This document shows, piece after piece, positions 25,306-34,124 of a DNA stretch of 43,196 nt. The position numbers were made by a program, and so were the translations under genes. The notes beneath the pieces were generated by a model. That model worked only from the letters and a program-made list of their open reading frames with translations, ran no database searches and was not told the origin of the DNA. The DNA is from Nitrospirota bacterium (GTDB lineage: Bacteria; Nitrospirota; Nitrospiria; Nitrospirales; Nitrospiraceae): contig JACRLR010000032.1 of assembly GCA_016219645.1 (NCBI GenBank), forward strand, positions 1 to 43,196, given 5' to 3'. The stretch's first letter is position 1; each line of letters begins with the position of its first letter.

Positions 25306-25427
25306 CAGGATGCTCAAAAAGACCGTCCAGCAAGGCCGCAGCGAGCGAAGAGGCGAGGCGTACGCTTCGGTACGTTGAGCCTCTGAGCGATGCGAGAACG
25401 CCGCTGGCGGACTTTTTCAGCATCCTG
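25306..25427. repeat. Palindromic repeat, family 1, compact copy
   Basis: A 122-base element beginning CAGGATGCTCAAAAAG and ending CTTTTTCAGCATCCTG. The centre folds as GAGGCGTACGCTTCGGTACG, followed by TTGAGCCTC, with flanks CAAGGCCGCAGCGAGCGAAG and GCGATGCGAGAACGCC. It is the cleanest copy and serves as a reference. It lies 37 bases upstream of prfA, between the rpmE terminator and the prfA ribosome site. Confidence 0.85.
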
Positions 25428-25464
25428 CTAAGAGACTGAGAGTGAATCAAAAGGAAACGGGGCC

Positions 25465-26541
25465 ATGGAAGCAGCCTTATTGAAGAAATGGGAAGTGGTG
25501 GCAGCGCGATATGATGAGCTGACGAATCAGCTCATGGACCCCTCTATGATGAGCCAACCGGCGCAACTGCATAAAGTCAATAAGGAGCGGACAGACATCG
25601 AACCGGTGGCCAAGCTTCTGGCCACCTATCGGGACAATGCCAAGCAGTTGGAGGAAGCCGCTCAAATTCTTGCGGATCCCAGGGCCGGGGTCGAGTTGCA
25701 TAAGATGGCGGAGGATGAGAGCGTCACGCTTGAGCAACAGCAGCATGAGATCGAGCGGCAAGCCCAGGAGTTGCTCATCCCCAAAGACCCACGCGACGAG
25801 AAGAGTCTGCTCCTCGAAATCCGTGCCGGGACCGGTGGTGATGAGGCGGCACTCTTTGCCGGTGCGTTATTTCGGATGTATAGCAAGTACGCTGAGGTCA
25901 AGGGTTTCAAGGTCGATGTGGTCGAAGCCACCGAAACAGGGGGCGGGGGCTACAAGGGCGTTGTCGCGCTGATAGAAGGCAAGGGCGCCTACAGTCACTT
26001 CAAGTTCGAAGCAGGGGTGCACCGTGTCCAGCGTGTCCCGGTCACAGAAGCCAGTGGCCGGATTCATACCTCGACCGTTACCGTCGCTGTCATGCCTGAG
26101 GTGGATGAGGTGGATGTGCAGATCGATCCCATGGATCTCCGGATCGATACCTTCTGCTCATCCGGCGCCGGAGGGCAGAGTGTCAATACGACAAAATCGG
26201 CGGTGCGGATCACCCATATCCCGACCGGTGTGGTGGTCAGTTGCCAGGACGAGCGGTCGCAGCTGAAGAATCGTAACAAGGCGATGCGGACCCTGCGAGC
26301 TAGAATCGTTGAGGCAGAGAGGGAGAGGCAGGAAGCGGAAATCGCCCAGAGCCGTAAGGCTCAGGTCGGCACGGGCGAGCGAAGCGAGAAAATCCGCACC
26401 TACAACTTCCCGCAGAATCGTGTGACTGATCATCGCGTCGGTGTGACCTTACATAAGTTGGAACAGGTGCTCGAGGGCGACCTTGACGAACTTGTCCAGG
26501 CTTTGAAGGCGCAGCGGCAGCAGGAAGTGGGAGCGGCATAA
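25465..26541 (+). CDS. prfA: Peptide chain release factor 1
   Basis: RF1 reads UAA and UAG and releases the finished peptide. In this 358-residue protein the GGQ motif is at 236-238 (SSGAGGQSVNTTKSAVRITH) and the codon-recognition PxT motif is PVT at 192-194, which marks RF1 rather than RF2 (SPF). The coiled N-terminal domain and C-terminal tail are full length. It begins the prfA-prmC-murA-his cluster. The family 1 repeat separates it from rpmE, so its promoter is probably within or just after the repeat. Confidence 0.97.
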   Translation: MEAALLKKWEVVAARYDELTNQLMDPSMMSQPAQLHKVNKERTDIEPVAKLLATYRDNAKQLEEAAQILADPRAGVELHKMAEDESVTLEQQQHEIERQAQELLIPKDPRDEKSLLLEIRAGTGGDEAALFAGALFRMYSKYAEVKGFKVDVVEATETGGGGYKGVVALIEGKGAYSHFKFEAGVHRVQRVPVTEASGRIHTSTVTVAVMPEVDEVDVQIDPMDLRIDTFCSSGAGGQSVNTTKSAVRITHIPTGVVVSCQDERSQLKNRNKAMRTLRARIVEAERERQEAEIAQSRKAQVGTGERSEKIRTYNFPQNRVTDHRVGVTLHKLEQVLEGDLDELVQALKAQRQQEVGAA

Positions 26542-26542
26542 C

Positions 26543-27448
26543 ATGGATGCAGTTGCGCCGATTCCCCAGTCAGCAAGACAAGTGACAGTCGGTACGGTGA
26601 TTGCCGAGGCGCGAAGGATGTTGGAGCAGGCCGGTATCGAGAGCGCGGGGCAAGAGGCATTCTGGATCGTGGAGCACCTCCTTCATCTTCCCCCACATCA
26701 TGTGGTCGCCGAGAAAGATCGACTGTTGTCCCATGCCGAGCTGTTGGCTGCGAGAGAGCTGATCAAGCGGCGGGTTGGTCGTGAACCGTTGCAGTACATT
26801 CTGGGGACCCAGGAATTTTGTGGTTTGGAGTTTACGGTGAACCAAGCGGTGCTCATTCCAAGGCCGGAGACCGAGTTGTTGGTTGAATACGCGGCGCAGC
26901 GGATTCCCGTCGAGCAACAGGCAAACATCATCGATGTCTGTACGGGGTCTGGGTGCATTGCCGTGGCGATAGCACGTCTGCGGCCTCGTGCGCGGGTGAT
27001 TGCGACCGATCTCTCAAGCCGATCGCTCGATGTCGCCAGACAGAATGCCACCCGCCATACGGGATGCGAGCGCATCACGTGGTTGGAGGGCGACTTATTG
27101 GAACCATTGGCGGAGCAGGGGCTGGAAGGGGCCGTTGACGTCATCGTCTCGAACCCTCCTTATATTGCGGAGGCCGATTGGGCAACACTGCAGCCGGAAG
27201 TACGCCTATTCGAACCGCGAGGGGCGCTGGTGGCAGGGCCTCAAGGGACGGAGTTACACGAATGTTTGCTACGGGAGTCCGGTCGGTACGTACGTCCGGG
27301 CGGCGCCCTGATCATGGAAATCGGCGCCGGCCAGGCTCGTGCGATGCGTCGGATTGTTGACCGGATACCAGGGTATCGATTTCATCGATTGGTCTATGAT
27401 GCGGCGGGGCTTGAACGGGTTGTCATCATAGAGCGGGTAGGGACGTAA
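26543..27448 (+). CDS. prmC: Release factor glutamine methyltransferase
   Basis: PrmC methylates the Gln of the GGQ motif in release factors, so its place 1 base after prfA is meaningful. The 301-residue protein has the N-terminal helical domain ([11 protein letters not shown]), the substrate-binding [10 protein letters not shown]-like segment ([13 protein letters not shown]), SAM motif [15 protein letters not shown] and the catalytic NPPY at 204-207. Confidence 0.96.
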   Translation: MDAVAPIPQSARQVTVGTVIAEARRMLEQAGIESAGQEAFWIVEHLLHLPPHHVVAEKDRLLSHAELLAARELIKRRVGREPLQYILGTQEFCGLEFTVNQAVLIPRPETELLVEYAAQRIPVEQQANIIDVCTGSGCIAVAIARLRPRARVIATDLSSRSLDVARQNATRHTGCERITWLEGDLLEPLAEQGLEGAVDVIVSNPPYIAEADWATLQPEVRLFEPRGALVAGPQGTELHECLLRESGRYVRPGGALIMEIGAGQARAMRRIVDRIPGYRFHRLVYDAAGLERVVIIERVGT

Positions 27449-27453
27449 AAGCG

Positions 27454-28731
27454 ATGGATCGTACGGTCATCATCGGCGGGGTGCCGCTTCGAGGAGAAGT
27501 CAAGATCAGCGGAGCGAAGAATGCCACGTTGCCGATCTTGGCCTCCACCATTCTTGGCGGCGGCGAATGCGTCATTACCAACGTGCCTCGCGTGGTGGAT
27601 GTTCTTACCATGGGCAAGTTGCTGGGCATCTTGGGCGCGAAGGTTCAGCATGAGGGGAATCGCGCGGTCATCAACGCCGCGGTCATCACTTCAACCCAGG
27701 CTCCCTACGATCTTGTGAAGACCATGCGGGCCTCCGTACTCGTGTTGGGGCCGCTGTTGGCACGATGGGGAGAAGCGACCGTGTCGATGCCCGGTGGTTG
27801 CGCGATTGGGTCGCGGCCCGTCAATCTCCATCTGGCTGGACTCGCCAAGATGGGTGCAGAAGTTTCTATGGAACACGGGTATATTCATGCCAAAGCCAAG
27901 CGGCTGAGGGGCGCCCAAATATACTGCGATACGCCGACGGTCACCGGAACAGAAAATTTAATGATGGCAGCGTCGCTTGCCCAAGGGACCACGGTCATTG
28001 AAAACGCCGCGAAGGAGCCGGAAGTCGTGGACCTCGCGAATTTTCTGGTGAAGCGAGGGGCTCGCATTGTCGGTGCAGGGTCGGATGTCATTACGATCGA
28101 GGGTGTTCGTGAGTTGCACGGGAGCGATCACGACATCATTCCCGATCGCATCGAAACCGGAACGTATCTTGTGGCGGGCGCCATTACGAGAGGAGCGGTG
28201 ACGCTCGATCGCTGCCATCCGAATCATTTAGATGCATTGCTGATGAAACTGCGTGAGGCCGGTGTCGAGGTCCAAGTCGAGAAGGAACGGATTCACCTCA
28301 ATGCCGCATCGAGGCTCAAGGGAATCGACTTCCGGACGCTGCCGTATCCAGGGTTTCCCACTGACATGCAGGCGCAAATGGTGGCGTTAATGACGGCGGC
28401 TGAGGGCACAAGTGTGATTACCGAGACGGTTTTCGAAAGCCGCTTTATGCATGTTGAAGAGTTGCGACGGATGGGTGCCGAGATTAAGGTCGAAGGCAAT
28501 CGGGCGGTCGTGACCGGACCGACCAGGTTGGCCGGGGCTCCGGTGATGGCATCCGACCTTCGTGCGAGCGCAGGATTGGTCTTGGCCGGTCTTGCGGCGG
28601 AAGGTACGACGGAGATTCTCAGGGTCTACCATCTGGATCGTGGCTATGAACGGATGGAGGAGAAGCTGCGCGGGTTGGGTGCCACGATTACCCGGCACAA
28701 AGAGGGAGCGGTTCAGGCCGAGACTTGCTGA
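27454..28731 (+). CDS. murA: UDP-N-acetylglucosamine 1-carboxyvinyltransferase
   Basis: First committed step of peptidoglycan synthesis: adds enolpyruvate from PEP to UDP-GlcNAc. The 425-residue protein has [14 protein letters not shown] at the N-terminus, the active-site C116 in [15 protein letters not shown] (the residue attacked by fosfomycin), and the late segment [19 protein letters not shown]. It starts 5 bases after prmC and is followed by hisG after 4 bases. Confidence 0.97.
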   Translation: MDRTVIIGGVPLRGEVKISGAKNATLPILASTILGGGECVITNVPRVVDVLTMGKLLGILGAKVQHEGNRAVINAAVITSTQAPYDLVKTMRASVLVLGPLLARWGEATVSMPGGCAIGSRPVNLHLAGLAKMGAEVSMEHGYIHAKAKRLRGAQIYCDTPTVTGTENLMMAASLAQGTTVIENAAKEPEVVDLANFLVKRGARIVGAGSDVITIEGVRELHGSDHDIIPDRIETGTYLVAGAITRGAVTLDRCHPNHLDALLMKLREAGVEVQVEKERIHLNAASRLKGIDFRTLPYPGFPTDMQAQMVALMTAAEGTSVITETVFESRFMHVEELRRMGAEIKVEGNRAVVTGPTRLAGAPVMASDLRASAGLVLAGLAAEGTTEILRVYHLDRGYERMEEKLRGLGATITRHKEGAVQAETC

Positions 28732-28735
28732 CATC

Positions 28736-29440
28736 ATGCTGACGATTGCCTTGTCGAAGGGGAAAATGTTGGATCTCACGCTGGATGTCTTTCGCCGAGC
28801 TGGCTATGCCCTGGGCAGCTTCTCGAAGGAGAGCCGCCGGCTGGTGTTTCCCTGTCCTGAGATTGGAATGACCTTCCTGATCGTGCGGCCGACCGATGTG
28901 CCGGCCTATGTTGAACATGGGGCGGCGGATGTCGGGATTGTCGGGAAAGACGTCTTGATGGAGCAGGACAGCGATGTCTATGAGCCATTGGATTTAGGAT
29001 TCGGAGCGTGTAGAATTGCCGTCGCCGCGCTCAACGGGCAGGCGTCACGTGACCGGCTTTCATCAAAGATTCGTGTCGCAACCAAGTATCCGAAGGTCAC
29101 CGAGCGGTATTTCAATCAGCGCGGCATGCCGGTTGAAATCATCAAGCTGTACGGCTCGATTGAACTGGCGCCATTGGTCGGTCTGGCTGATCGAATCGTT
29201 GACTTAGTCGAGACGGGCAATACCTTAAAGGCGCATGGCCTGGTCGAGGTGGAGTGCATCGCGCGGTCCACGGCCCGGTTAGTCGTCAATCGAGCGAGTC
29301 TGAAGCTAAAGCATGCCGTGGTCACAGAGTTGATAGCAAATCTCCGGACCGCCACCAGCGCACCAACCGGGTCTCGAAAATCCGTTCCGCGCAAGTCTTC
29401 GCGCGGGGCAGGTCGAAAGGTTAGGCGGGCACTCAAATGA
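28736..29440 (+). CDS. hisG: ATP phosphoribosyltransferase, short form
   Basis: First enzyme of histidine synthesis (ATP + PRPP). The start at 28736 gives MLTIALSKGKMLDLTLDVF, typical of HisG, and 234 residues; the frame extends upstream inside murA and is not used. DVGIVGKDVLME and DLVETGNTLKAHGL (the PRPP-binding loop) are present. It lacks the C-terminal ACT-like regulatory domain of the long form, so by family knowledge it should need a HisZ partner, which is not in this window. The last 25 residues are a basic tail ([16 protein letters not shown]). Confidence 0.94.
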   Translation: MLTIALSKGKMLDLTLDVFRRAGYALGSFSKESRRLVFPCPEIGMTFLIVRPTDVPAYVEHGAADVGIVGKDVLMEQDSDVYEPLDLGFGACRIAVAALNGQASRDRLSSKIRVATKYPKVTERYFNQRGMPVEIIKLYGSIELAPLVGLADRIVDLVETGNTLKAHGLVEVECIARSTARLVVNRASLKLKHAVVTELIANLRTATSAPTGSRKSVPRKSSRGAGRKVRRALK

Positions 29441-30720
29441 AAATTGTAGCCTCCACCGAGCGAGCGTTCTCTCCCACACTCAAGAAGGTGACTTCGCGTG
29501 CCCGCGTGCAGGGGGCTGCCGTCGAGAAAACGGTCAAGTCGATCCTGCAAGCAGTGGAACGGGGCGGTGATAAAGCGGTCCTCCGCTATACAAAACAATT
29601 CGACCGCGTCTCTATGAAAGACTCTGAGCTGCGCGTCACCCCGGAAGAGATTAAAGAGGCCTATTTCCACATCCGGAAAGACGAGGGGGATGCACTCCGG
29701 TTCGCAGCCCAGCGGATCACATCATTCCATGAACGTCAGCGCATCAAGACCTGGATGTATCAGGACCACGAGGCCACGCTGGGCCAGGTGGTCACACCGG
29801 TCGATGCGGTCGGGGTCTACGTGCCGGGGGGCAAGGCCGTCTATCCCTCCTCAGTCTTGATGTGTGCCATTCCAGCCAAGGTCGCGGGCGTGTCCCGTAT
29901 AGTGATGTGTACCCCGCCTCAAAAAGGGCCGATCAATCCCTATTTGCTGGTCGCAGCCGACATTGCCGGAGTCACGGAGATCTATCGCGTCGGAGGTGTG
30001 CAAGCCATCGGCGCGATGGCCTACGGGACAAAGACGATCCAGCGCGTTGACAAAATCGTGGGCCCCGGCAATATCTATGTGGCGACGGCCAAACGGCTTC
30101 TGTACGGTGCAGTAGGACTCGACATGGTGGCAGGTCCGAGCGAACTGCTCGTTGTTGCGGATGGTGAAGCCAAGCCGTCACATGTTGCGGCAGATCTCCT
30201 GTGCGAAGCAGAACACGATGAAGATGCACAGGTCTATCTCGTGACCACATCAGCCCAGTTGGCAAAGGACGTGGTGCGACTGATCGAGAGCCAGTTGAAG
30301 GGGCTGCAACGGGAGAAAATCGCGGCCAAGTCCATCGCGCGTCATTCGGTGGCCTTCGTGGTCGCTACGATGGATGAAGCGATCCAGATCGCGAACGAAA
30401 TTGCCCCTGAACATTTGACCCTCTCGGTCGATGAGCCCTTTGAATATTTGGAGAAAATCCGTCATGCGGGGGCGCTCTTCCTGGGGCGGTATACTCCCCC
30501 ATCGGTCGCGGATTATATCGCTGGTCCGAATCATGTCTTGCCGACCGGTGGGACGGCCCGCTTTTTTTCGGCCCTGTCCGTACACGATTACATCAAGGTG
30601 AGCAACATCGTGCACTATACGCGTCAGGAGTTGAGTCGGGTAAAAGATCATCTCGTTCGGCTAGCCCATATCGAAGGGTTCGACGCCCATGCCAAGTCGG
30701 CCCAGAGCAGGTTCTCGTGA
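29437..30720 (+). CDS. hisD: Histidinol dehydrogenase
   Basis: Carries out the last two oxidations of histidine synthesis. It is 427 residues, a normal length. Motifs are [73 protein letters not shown] and [16 protein letters not shown] (zinc and catalytic residues). It overlaps hisG by ATGA and its own TGA overlaps the hisB GTG. Confidence 0.97.
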   Translation: MKIVASTERAFSPTLKKVTSRARVQGAAVEKTVKSILQAVERGGDKAVLRYTKQFDRVSMKDSELRVTPEEIKEAYFHIRKDEGDALRFAAQRITSFHERQRIKTWMYQDHEATLGQVVTPVDAVGVYVPGGKAVYPSSVLMCAIPAKVAGVSRIVMCTPPQKGPINPYLLVAADIAGVTEIYRVGGVQAIGAMAYGTKTIQRVDKIVGPGNIYVATAKRLLYGAVGLDMVAGPSELLVVADGEAKPSHVAADLLCEAEHDEDAQVYLVTTSAQLAKDVVRLIESQLKGLQREKIAAKSIARHSVAFVVATMDEAIQIANEIAPEHLTLSVDEPFEYLEKIRHAGALFLGRYTPPSVADYIAGPNHVLPTGGTARFFSALSVHDYIKVSNIVHYTRQELSRVKDHLVRLAHIEGFDAHAKSAQSRFS

Positions 30721-31325
30721 AGAAAAATGGCTGTGCCCCTCGACAATCGTCAATTCATCGAGCCACGAAAGAAACGGATATCTCTGTCGAATGGACGCTG
30801 GATGGCAATGGGCAGGGAAAGATCGACACAGGGATTCGATTCTTCGATCACATGCTGGAGTTGTTGTCCAAGCACGGTTTCTTCGACTTGACCGTCCAAG
30901 CCAAGGGCGATATCGACATCGACGAGCATCACACGGTAGAAGATGTCGGCATAGTCATGGGCAAAGCCTTGCATCAGGCCTTGGGGGAGAAGGCGGGGAT
31001 CAAGCGGTTTGGATTTGCTTCAGCCCCGCTGGATGAAACGCTGGCTCAGGTGACGGTCGACCTTAGCGGTCGGCCCTATCTCGTCTACAACGTGGCATTG
31101 CCGGATCGGAAGATCAAAGCCTTCGATTTAGGCTTGTTTGAGGATTTCTTCCAGGCCTTCGTCACCCACGGCGGTTTGAATCTCCACGTAAACCTCATGT
31201 ATGGCCGCAATCCGCACCACATCATGGAAGCTATCTTCAAAGCGCTAGCTAAGGCGCTCGATCAGGCGACGATGTTGGAAGAGCGGCTGGCAGGGAAGGT
31301 GCTGTCGACGAAGGGGCTGTTGTAG
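30717..31325 (+). CDS. hisB: Imidazoleglycerol-phosphate dehydratase
   Basis: Manganese-dependent dehydratase of histidine synthesis, 202 residues and monofunctional (no HisN phosphatase). Motifs are [34 protein letters not shown] and [17 protein letters not shown]. The start is GTG within the hisD stop (GTGA). Downstream the operon is interrupted by an antisense toxin-antitoxin pair and repeats before hisH. Confidence 0.96.
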   Translation: MKKNGCAPRQSSIHRATKETDISVEWTLDGNGQGKIDTGIRFFDHMLELLSKHGFFDLTVQAKGDIDIDEHHTVEDVGIVMGKALHQALGEKAGIKRFGFASAPLDETLAQVTVDLSGRPYLVYNVALPDRKIKAFDLGLFEDFFQAFVTHGGLNLHVNLMYGRNPHHIMEAIFKALAKALDQATMLEERLAGKVLSTKGLL

Positions 31326-31404
31326 CCTGTCGCGGGTCCTGTCACCAATCAGCCCAACCGTCCTCGCACCCCGCCCGGTGTAGGAGGGAATGGGTAACCC
31401 GTTA

Positions 31405-31468
31405 GTCTCCTTTGCTCGCGCAACGCGCGGCCTCCGAAGGCCCTCGTTGGACGCACGCAGCTGGAGAC
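31405..31468. repeat. Palindromic repeat, family 2, short copy
   Basis: Bounded by GTCTCC (31405-31410) and GGAGAC (31463-31468). The inside has TGCTCGCGCAACGCGCGG and CCCTCGTTGGACGC, both also found, in reverse complement, at 41415-41552; the first is also seen, with one extra C, at 36798-36815. It lies between hisB and the hepT stop. Confidence 0.7.
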
Positions 31469-31511
31469 CAATTGGGCCACATCAGATCTTGCAATCACAC
31501 ATCCGACCGCG

Positions 31512-31925
31512 TTAGGCGCACGCCTTCACGATCGTCGAAGAGAATGTACGGAAGTCGTCCAATTGTTTGGTAATGATGGCATGGACCACGTCCAGATTTA
31601 GGCGGGTGTATTCGTGCACAGCCACGTTACGGAAGCCGACCATTCGTTGCATCCGGGTTGCCAGATCGGCTGGGAGAATGCCTGCAGTTTGTAACAACGT
31701 AAATGCATCTCGGCTGTCCTGCGGCACGCCGAGCTTCCGCTGGCTGATGACATACATGGCGAGGTCAATGGCTGTTTCGCAGGCACGTTGAAGGTTGAGG
31801 ACGATCGCGTCTTGCTTCGTCTGGTTCGCCACCAGATTCTGTTTGTTCCCCGCATATTCTTCGAGCACGCGCAGTAGGCATCGTTCGATGGTGGCTGCTT
31901 TGTTGAGGACAACATCGTCAGCCAT
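31512..31925 (-). CDS. hepT: HEPN-type toxin HepT (DUF86)
   Basis: A 137-residue all-alpha HEPN protein. The Rx4HxY ribonuclease motif is complete at R99, H104 and Y106 (RNVAVHEY), the mark of the HepT toxin of the HEPN/MNT (type VII) toxin-antitoxin systems. In described systems the toxin is an RNase and is neutralised by MntA, which adds AMP to the tyrosine of this motif. It is the second gene of the pair and overlaps mntA by 8 bases. It lies antisense inside the his operon. Confidence 0.88.
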   Translation of the reverse strand: MADDVVLNKAATIERCLLRVLEEYAGNKQNLVANQTKQDAIVLNLQRACETAIDLAMYVISQRKLGVPQDSRDAFTLLQTAGILPADLATRMQRMVGFRNVAVHEYTRLNLDVVHAIITKQLDDFRTFSSTIVKACA

Positions 31926-32322
31926 AGATCAGCCCGCGCTGGGTAATGCCTTTCACAATTTCTCGCCGTTCCTCGTTGAGCCGAGCATAGTCTGCATAGG
32001 CGTACATCTCGAATGTTCGGTGGGCCGGCTCGTCCGGTGTATCGAGACAGCTTCCGGTCGAGATGACCTGTATCCTCATCACTGTTGATGCCGTGCGTAG
32101 GTCAACTAGATCGACATCGCGGTGGAGTTGTGTGGCCAACTCCTGAGAGATCTCAAATCGACGCAACGCGGGAATCGGGTCGCGCGCGAGCACGGCAAGG
32201 TCCACATCGCTGCCGGGGTGAGCGGTTCCCTTTGCTTGCGAGCCGAAGCGGTACAGGGCGATGAGGTCGGGTATAGACATTCTGATGTGTTTGATCAACG
32301 TCTGATCGTCCATGTCGGGCAC
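31918..32322 (-). CDS. mntA: MntA-type minimal nucleotidyltransferase antitoxin
   Basis: A 134-residue minimal nucleotidyltransferase with the GSx10DxD motif: GS at 27-28 and D39/D41 (FGSQAKGTAHPGSDVDLAVL). The third carboxylate is likely in VDLVDL. In characterised HepT/MntA pairs this enzyme AMPylates the toxin. The C-terminal helix (YAYADYARLNEERREIVKGI) is typical for the family. It is followed by hepT with an 8-base overlap. An ATG three codons later is also possible. Confidence 0.86.
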   Translation of the reverse strand: MPDMDDQTLIKHIRMSIPDLIALYRFGSQAKGTAHPGSDVDLAVLARDPIPALRRFEISQELATQLHRDVDLVDLRTASTVMRIQVISTGSCLDTPDEPAHRTFEMYAYADYARLNEERREIVKGITQRGLIYG

Positions 32323-32503
32323 CGTCCTTCGTGTCGGATCAGGCTACTGGTTCAGTCTGGCCCTGTCAATCTTCGGGCACTGATTCTTTATTACGGTCTG
32401 GTGGATTATTTGCGGTGGCTGGTTATGTTGTTTGCTAGTGGCAGGATCATTCTGGTTGCGGTATTGTTACGACCTCATAGCTAAACTAGGAGCAAGGGTG
32501 TGA
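32312..32503 (+). pseudogene. Small two-helix membrane protein frame with one in-frame TGA
   Basis: From an ATG at 32312 the frame gives 23 codons ending FSLALSIFGH, then TGA, then 39 codons (ITVWWIICGGWLCCLL..., RYCYDLIAKLGARV) to TGA. Removing the stop would give about 63 residues with two hydrophobic helices and a charged tail, which is unlikely to be chance. No ribosome site is obvious. It may be a decayed gene, a sequencing error, or chance; the N-terminus overlaps the antisense mntA start by 11 bases. Confidence 0.4.
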
Positions 32504-32535
32504 GAGGAATTAGGATTCTTCCCCCTGACATCCCG

Positions 32536-32705
32536 CAGGATGCTCAAAAAGGCCGTTCAGCAAGGCCGCAGGCAAGTCGAAACCGGAGGCGTACCCTCTG
32601 GGGTACGTTGAGGATTTCGATGAGCCGAGAACGATGCCTGGGAAAAGGCGCGTCTCGGCGCGCCTGGGTTGGGCGGGTGAGAAGGGCGACTTTTTCAGCA
32701 TCCTG
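32536..32705. repeat. Palindromic repeat, family 1, next to hisH
   Basis: A 170-base element beginning CAGGATGCTCAAAAAGGCC and ending CTTTTTCAGCATCCTG. The core is GGCGTACCCTCTGGGGTACG followed by TTGAGGATTTCG. The right half contains GGCGCGTCTCGGCGCGCC and GGGTTGGGCGGGTGAGAAG, the reverse complement of a module in 17633-17780 and 19090-19336. It ends 12 bases before the hisH ATG, so it forms the hisH leader. Confidence 0.85.
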
Positions 32706-32717
32706 CAAGAAAGTGAC

Positions 32718-33329
32718 ATGATTGCGATCATCGATTACGGCATGGGCAATCTCCGTAGTGTCTCCAAGGCCTTTGAGGCAGTGGGGCACCAGGCGATAGT
32801 CACGCGTGATCCACGCATGATCGGAAATGCGAGCCATGTTGTCCTGCCTGGTGTCGGGGCTTTTGGGGATTGCATGGCTAATGTCGAGCAGTATGGGCTA
32901 GCGGAACCGATTCGCGCGGCGATTCAATCAGGAAAACCTTTTCTGGGAATCTGCCTGGGACTCCAATTGTTGTTTGAAGAAAGTGAGGAATTTGGGACCC
33001 ACAAGGGGCTCGGTATCATACAAGGCAAGGTCAGACGATTTCCTGTCGATCAGGGGCTGAAAGTACCGCACATGGGTTGGAATAACGTCACGCTTGAACG
33101 GCCCTGCCCTCTATTCGAAGGGATTCCTAACGGGTCGTTCTGGTATTTTGTGCATTCGTTCTACGTCGATCCTTCTGACAAAGCTGTTGTGACAACCATG
33201 ACAGACTATGGAGCGACATTTGTGTCGGCGATCTGGCGGGACAATGTGGTGGCCTGCCAGTTCCATCCAGAGAAGAGTCAGTCCGTCGGGTTACGGTTGA
33301 TGAAAAATTTTGGATCCTGGCATGTGTAG
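32718..33329 (+). CDS. hisH: Imidazole glycerol phosphate synthase, glutaminase subunit
   Basis: Supplies ammonia to HisF. The start giving MIAIIDYGMGNLRSVSKAF yields 203 residues; the same frame is open through the repeat upstream, which is not real coding. The nucleophile is C79 in GICLGLQLLFE, and the His/Glu pair is in CQFHPEKSQSVG. The ribosome site is weak (AAGAAAG), and the family 1 repeat lies immediately upstream, so expression probably differs from the hisGDB part of the operon. Confidence 0.95.
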   Translation: MIAIIDYGMGNLRSVSKAFEAVGHQAIVTRDPRMIGNASHVVLPGVGAFGDCMANVEQYGLAEPIRAAIQSGKPFLGICLGLQLLFEESEEFGTHKGLGIIQGKVRRFPVDQGLKVPHMGWNNVTLERPCPLFEGIPNGSFWYFVHSFYVDPSDKAVVTTMTDYGATFVSAIWRDNVVACQFHPEKSQSVGLRLMKNFGSWHV

Positions 33330-33366
33330 CGGTCAGGGGTTAGGCGTGAGGGGTGCAGTCATTCGA

Positions 33367-34119
33367 ATGCGACACCAACGAATCATCCCGTTTCAACTGA
33401 CGCCTCACGTGCTCACGTTGATGTTCCTTGTGCTAACCGTAGTCGGCTGCAGCGGATCGAAAGTGACGACGAAATCGTCCGCAGAATTGCCGCGCTATCA
33501 GATCAGAACCATCGCCCTGGTTCCGTTCACGACTCTCGCCACGCCCCAGGTGAGGGATATCGTCGATCCGACCTTCTCGGTGCCAACAGAGGTTCGCCGG
33601 AATGATACGGGGATCGTGGTTCCGCCGAATACCGAACAGTCCGTTCGGCAGACAGTCATTGTACCGCCTAGCGCAGGTGAGACAGTTACACAGTTACTGT
33701 GGAGCCGGTTGAGGATCAGGCAGGGTATGACGGTCTTGGTACCGAGTGAAGCAGCCAAAGTGCTCGCGTCTCAGGCGACGGCTCGACCTCCGTCCGATGA
33801 ATCAATGGCGGTGGTGGTGGCAAGACAGCTCAAGGCAGACGCTTCGCTGATCGGCCAAGTGCGGGTGTACCAGGAACGAGTCGGTGGTCGCTTTGGCGCA
33901 AGCCCCCCGGCAACGGTGGGTTTTGAAGCGAAGCTTATCGCGGCCGATGGACAGGTACTATGGATCGGCAACTACTACGAGCGTCAGCGGCCGATGATTG
34001 AAGACATGAGGGGATTTCTCGATCGGTGGGGCATGTTTGTCACAGCGGAGGAACTGGCAGCCTATGGGGTTGAACAGATGCTCCTCGAGTTCCCGTTTGG
34101 AAAGGCAGAGGAGCGGTAG
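33367..34119 (+). CDS. Lipoprotein of unknown function inside the his operon
   Basis: A 250-residue protein with a lipoprotein signal: basic start MRHQR, hydrophobic LTLMFLVL, lipobox VVGC. The mature part starts SGSKVTTKSSAELPRYQIRTIALVPF, a pattern like outer-membrane lipoproteins with a TolB-N/LpoB-like fold, and includes ADASLIGQVRVYQERVGGRFG and ADGQVLWIGNYYERQRP. That likeness is by eye. It has no evident role in histidine synthesis, yet lies between hisH and hisA, 5 bases before hisA. An ATG 18 codons further is less good because it lacks the basic part. Confidence 0.7.
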   Translation: MRHQRIIPFQLTPHVLTLMFLVLTVVGCSGSKVTTKSSAELPRYQIRTIALVPFTTLATPQVRDIVDPTFSVPTEVRRNDTGIVVPPNTEQSVRQTVIVPPSAGETVTQLLWSRLRIRQGMTVLVPSEAAKVLASQATARPPSDESMAVVVARQLKADASLIGQVRVYQERVGGRFGASPPATVGFEAKLIAADGQVLWIGNYYERQRPMIEDMRGFLDRWGMFVTAEELAAYGVEQMLLEFPFGKAEER

Positions 34120-34124
34120 CGCTG

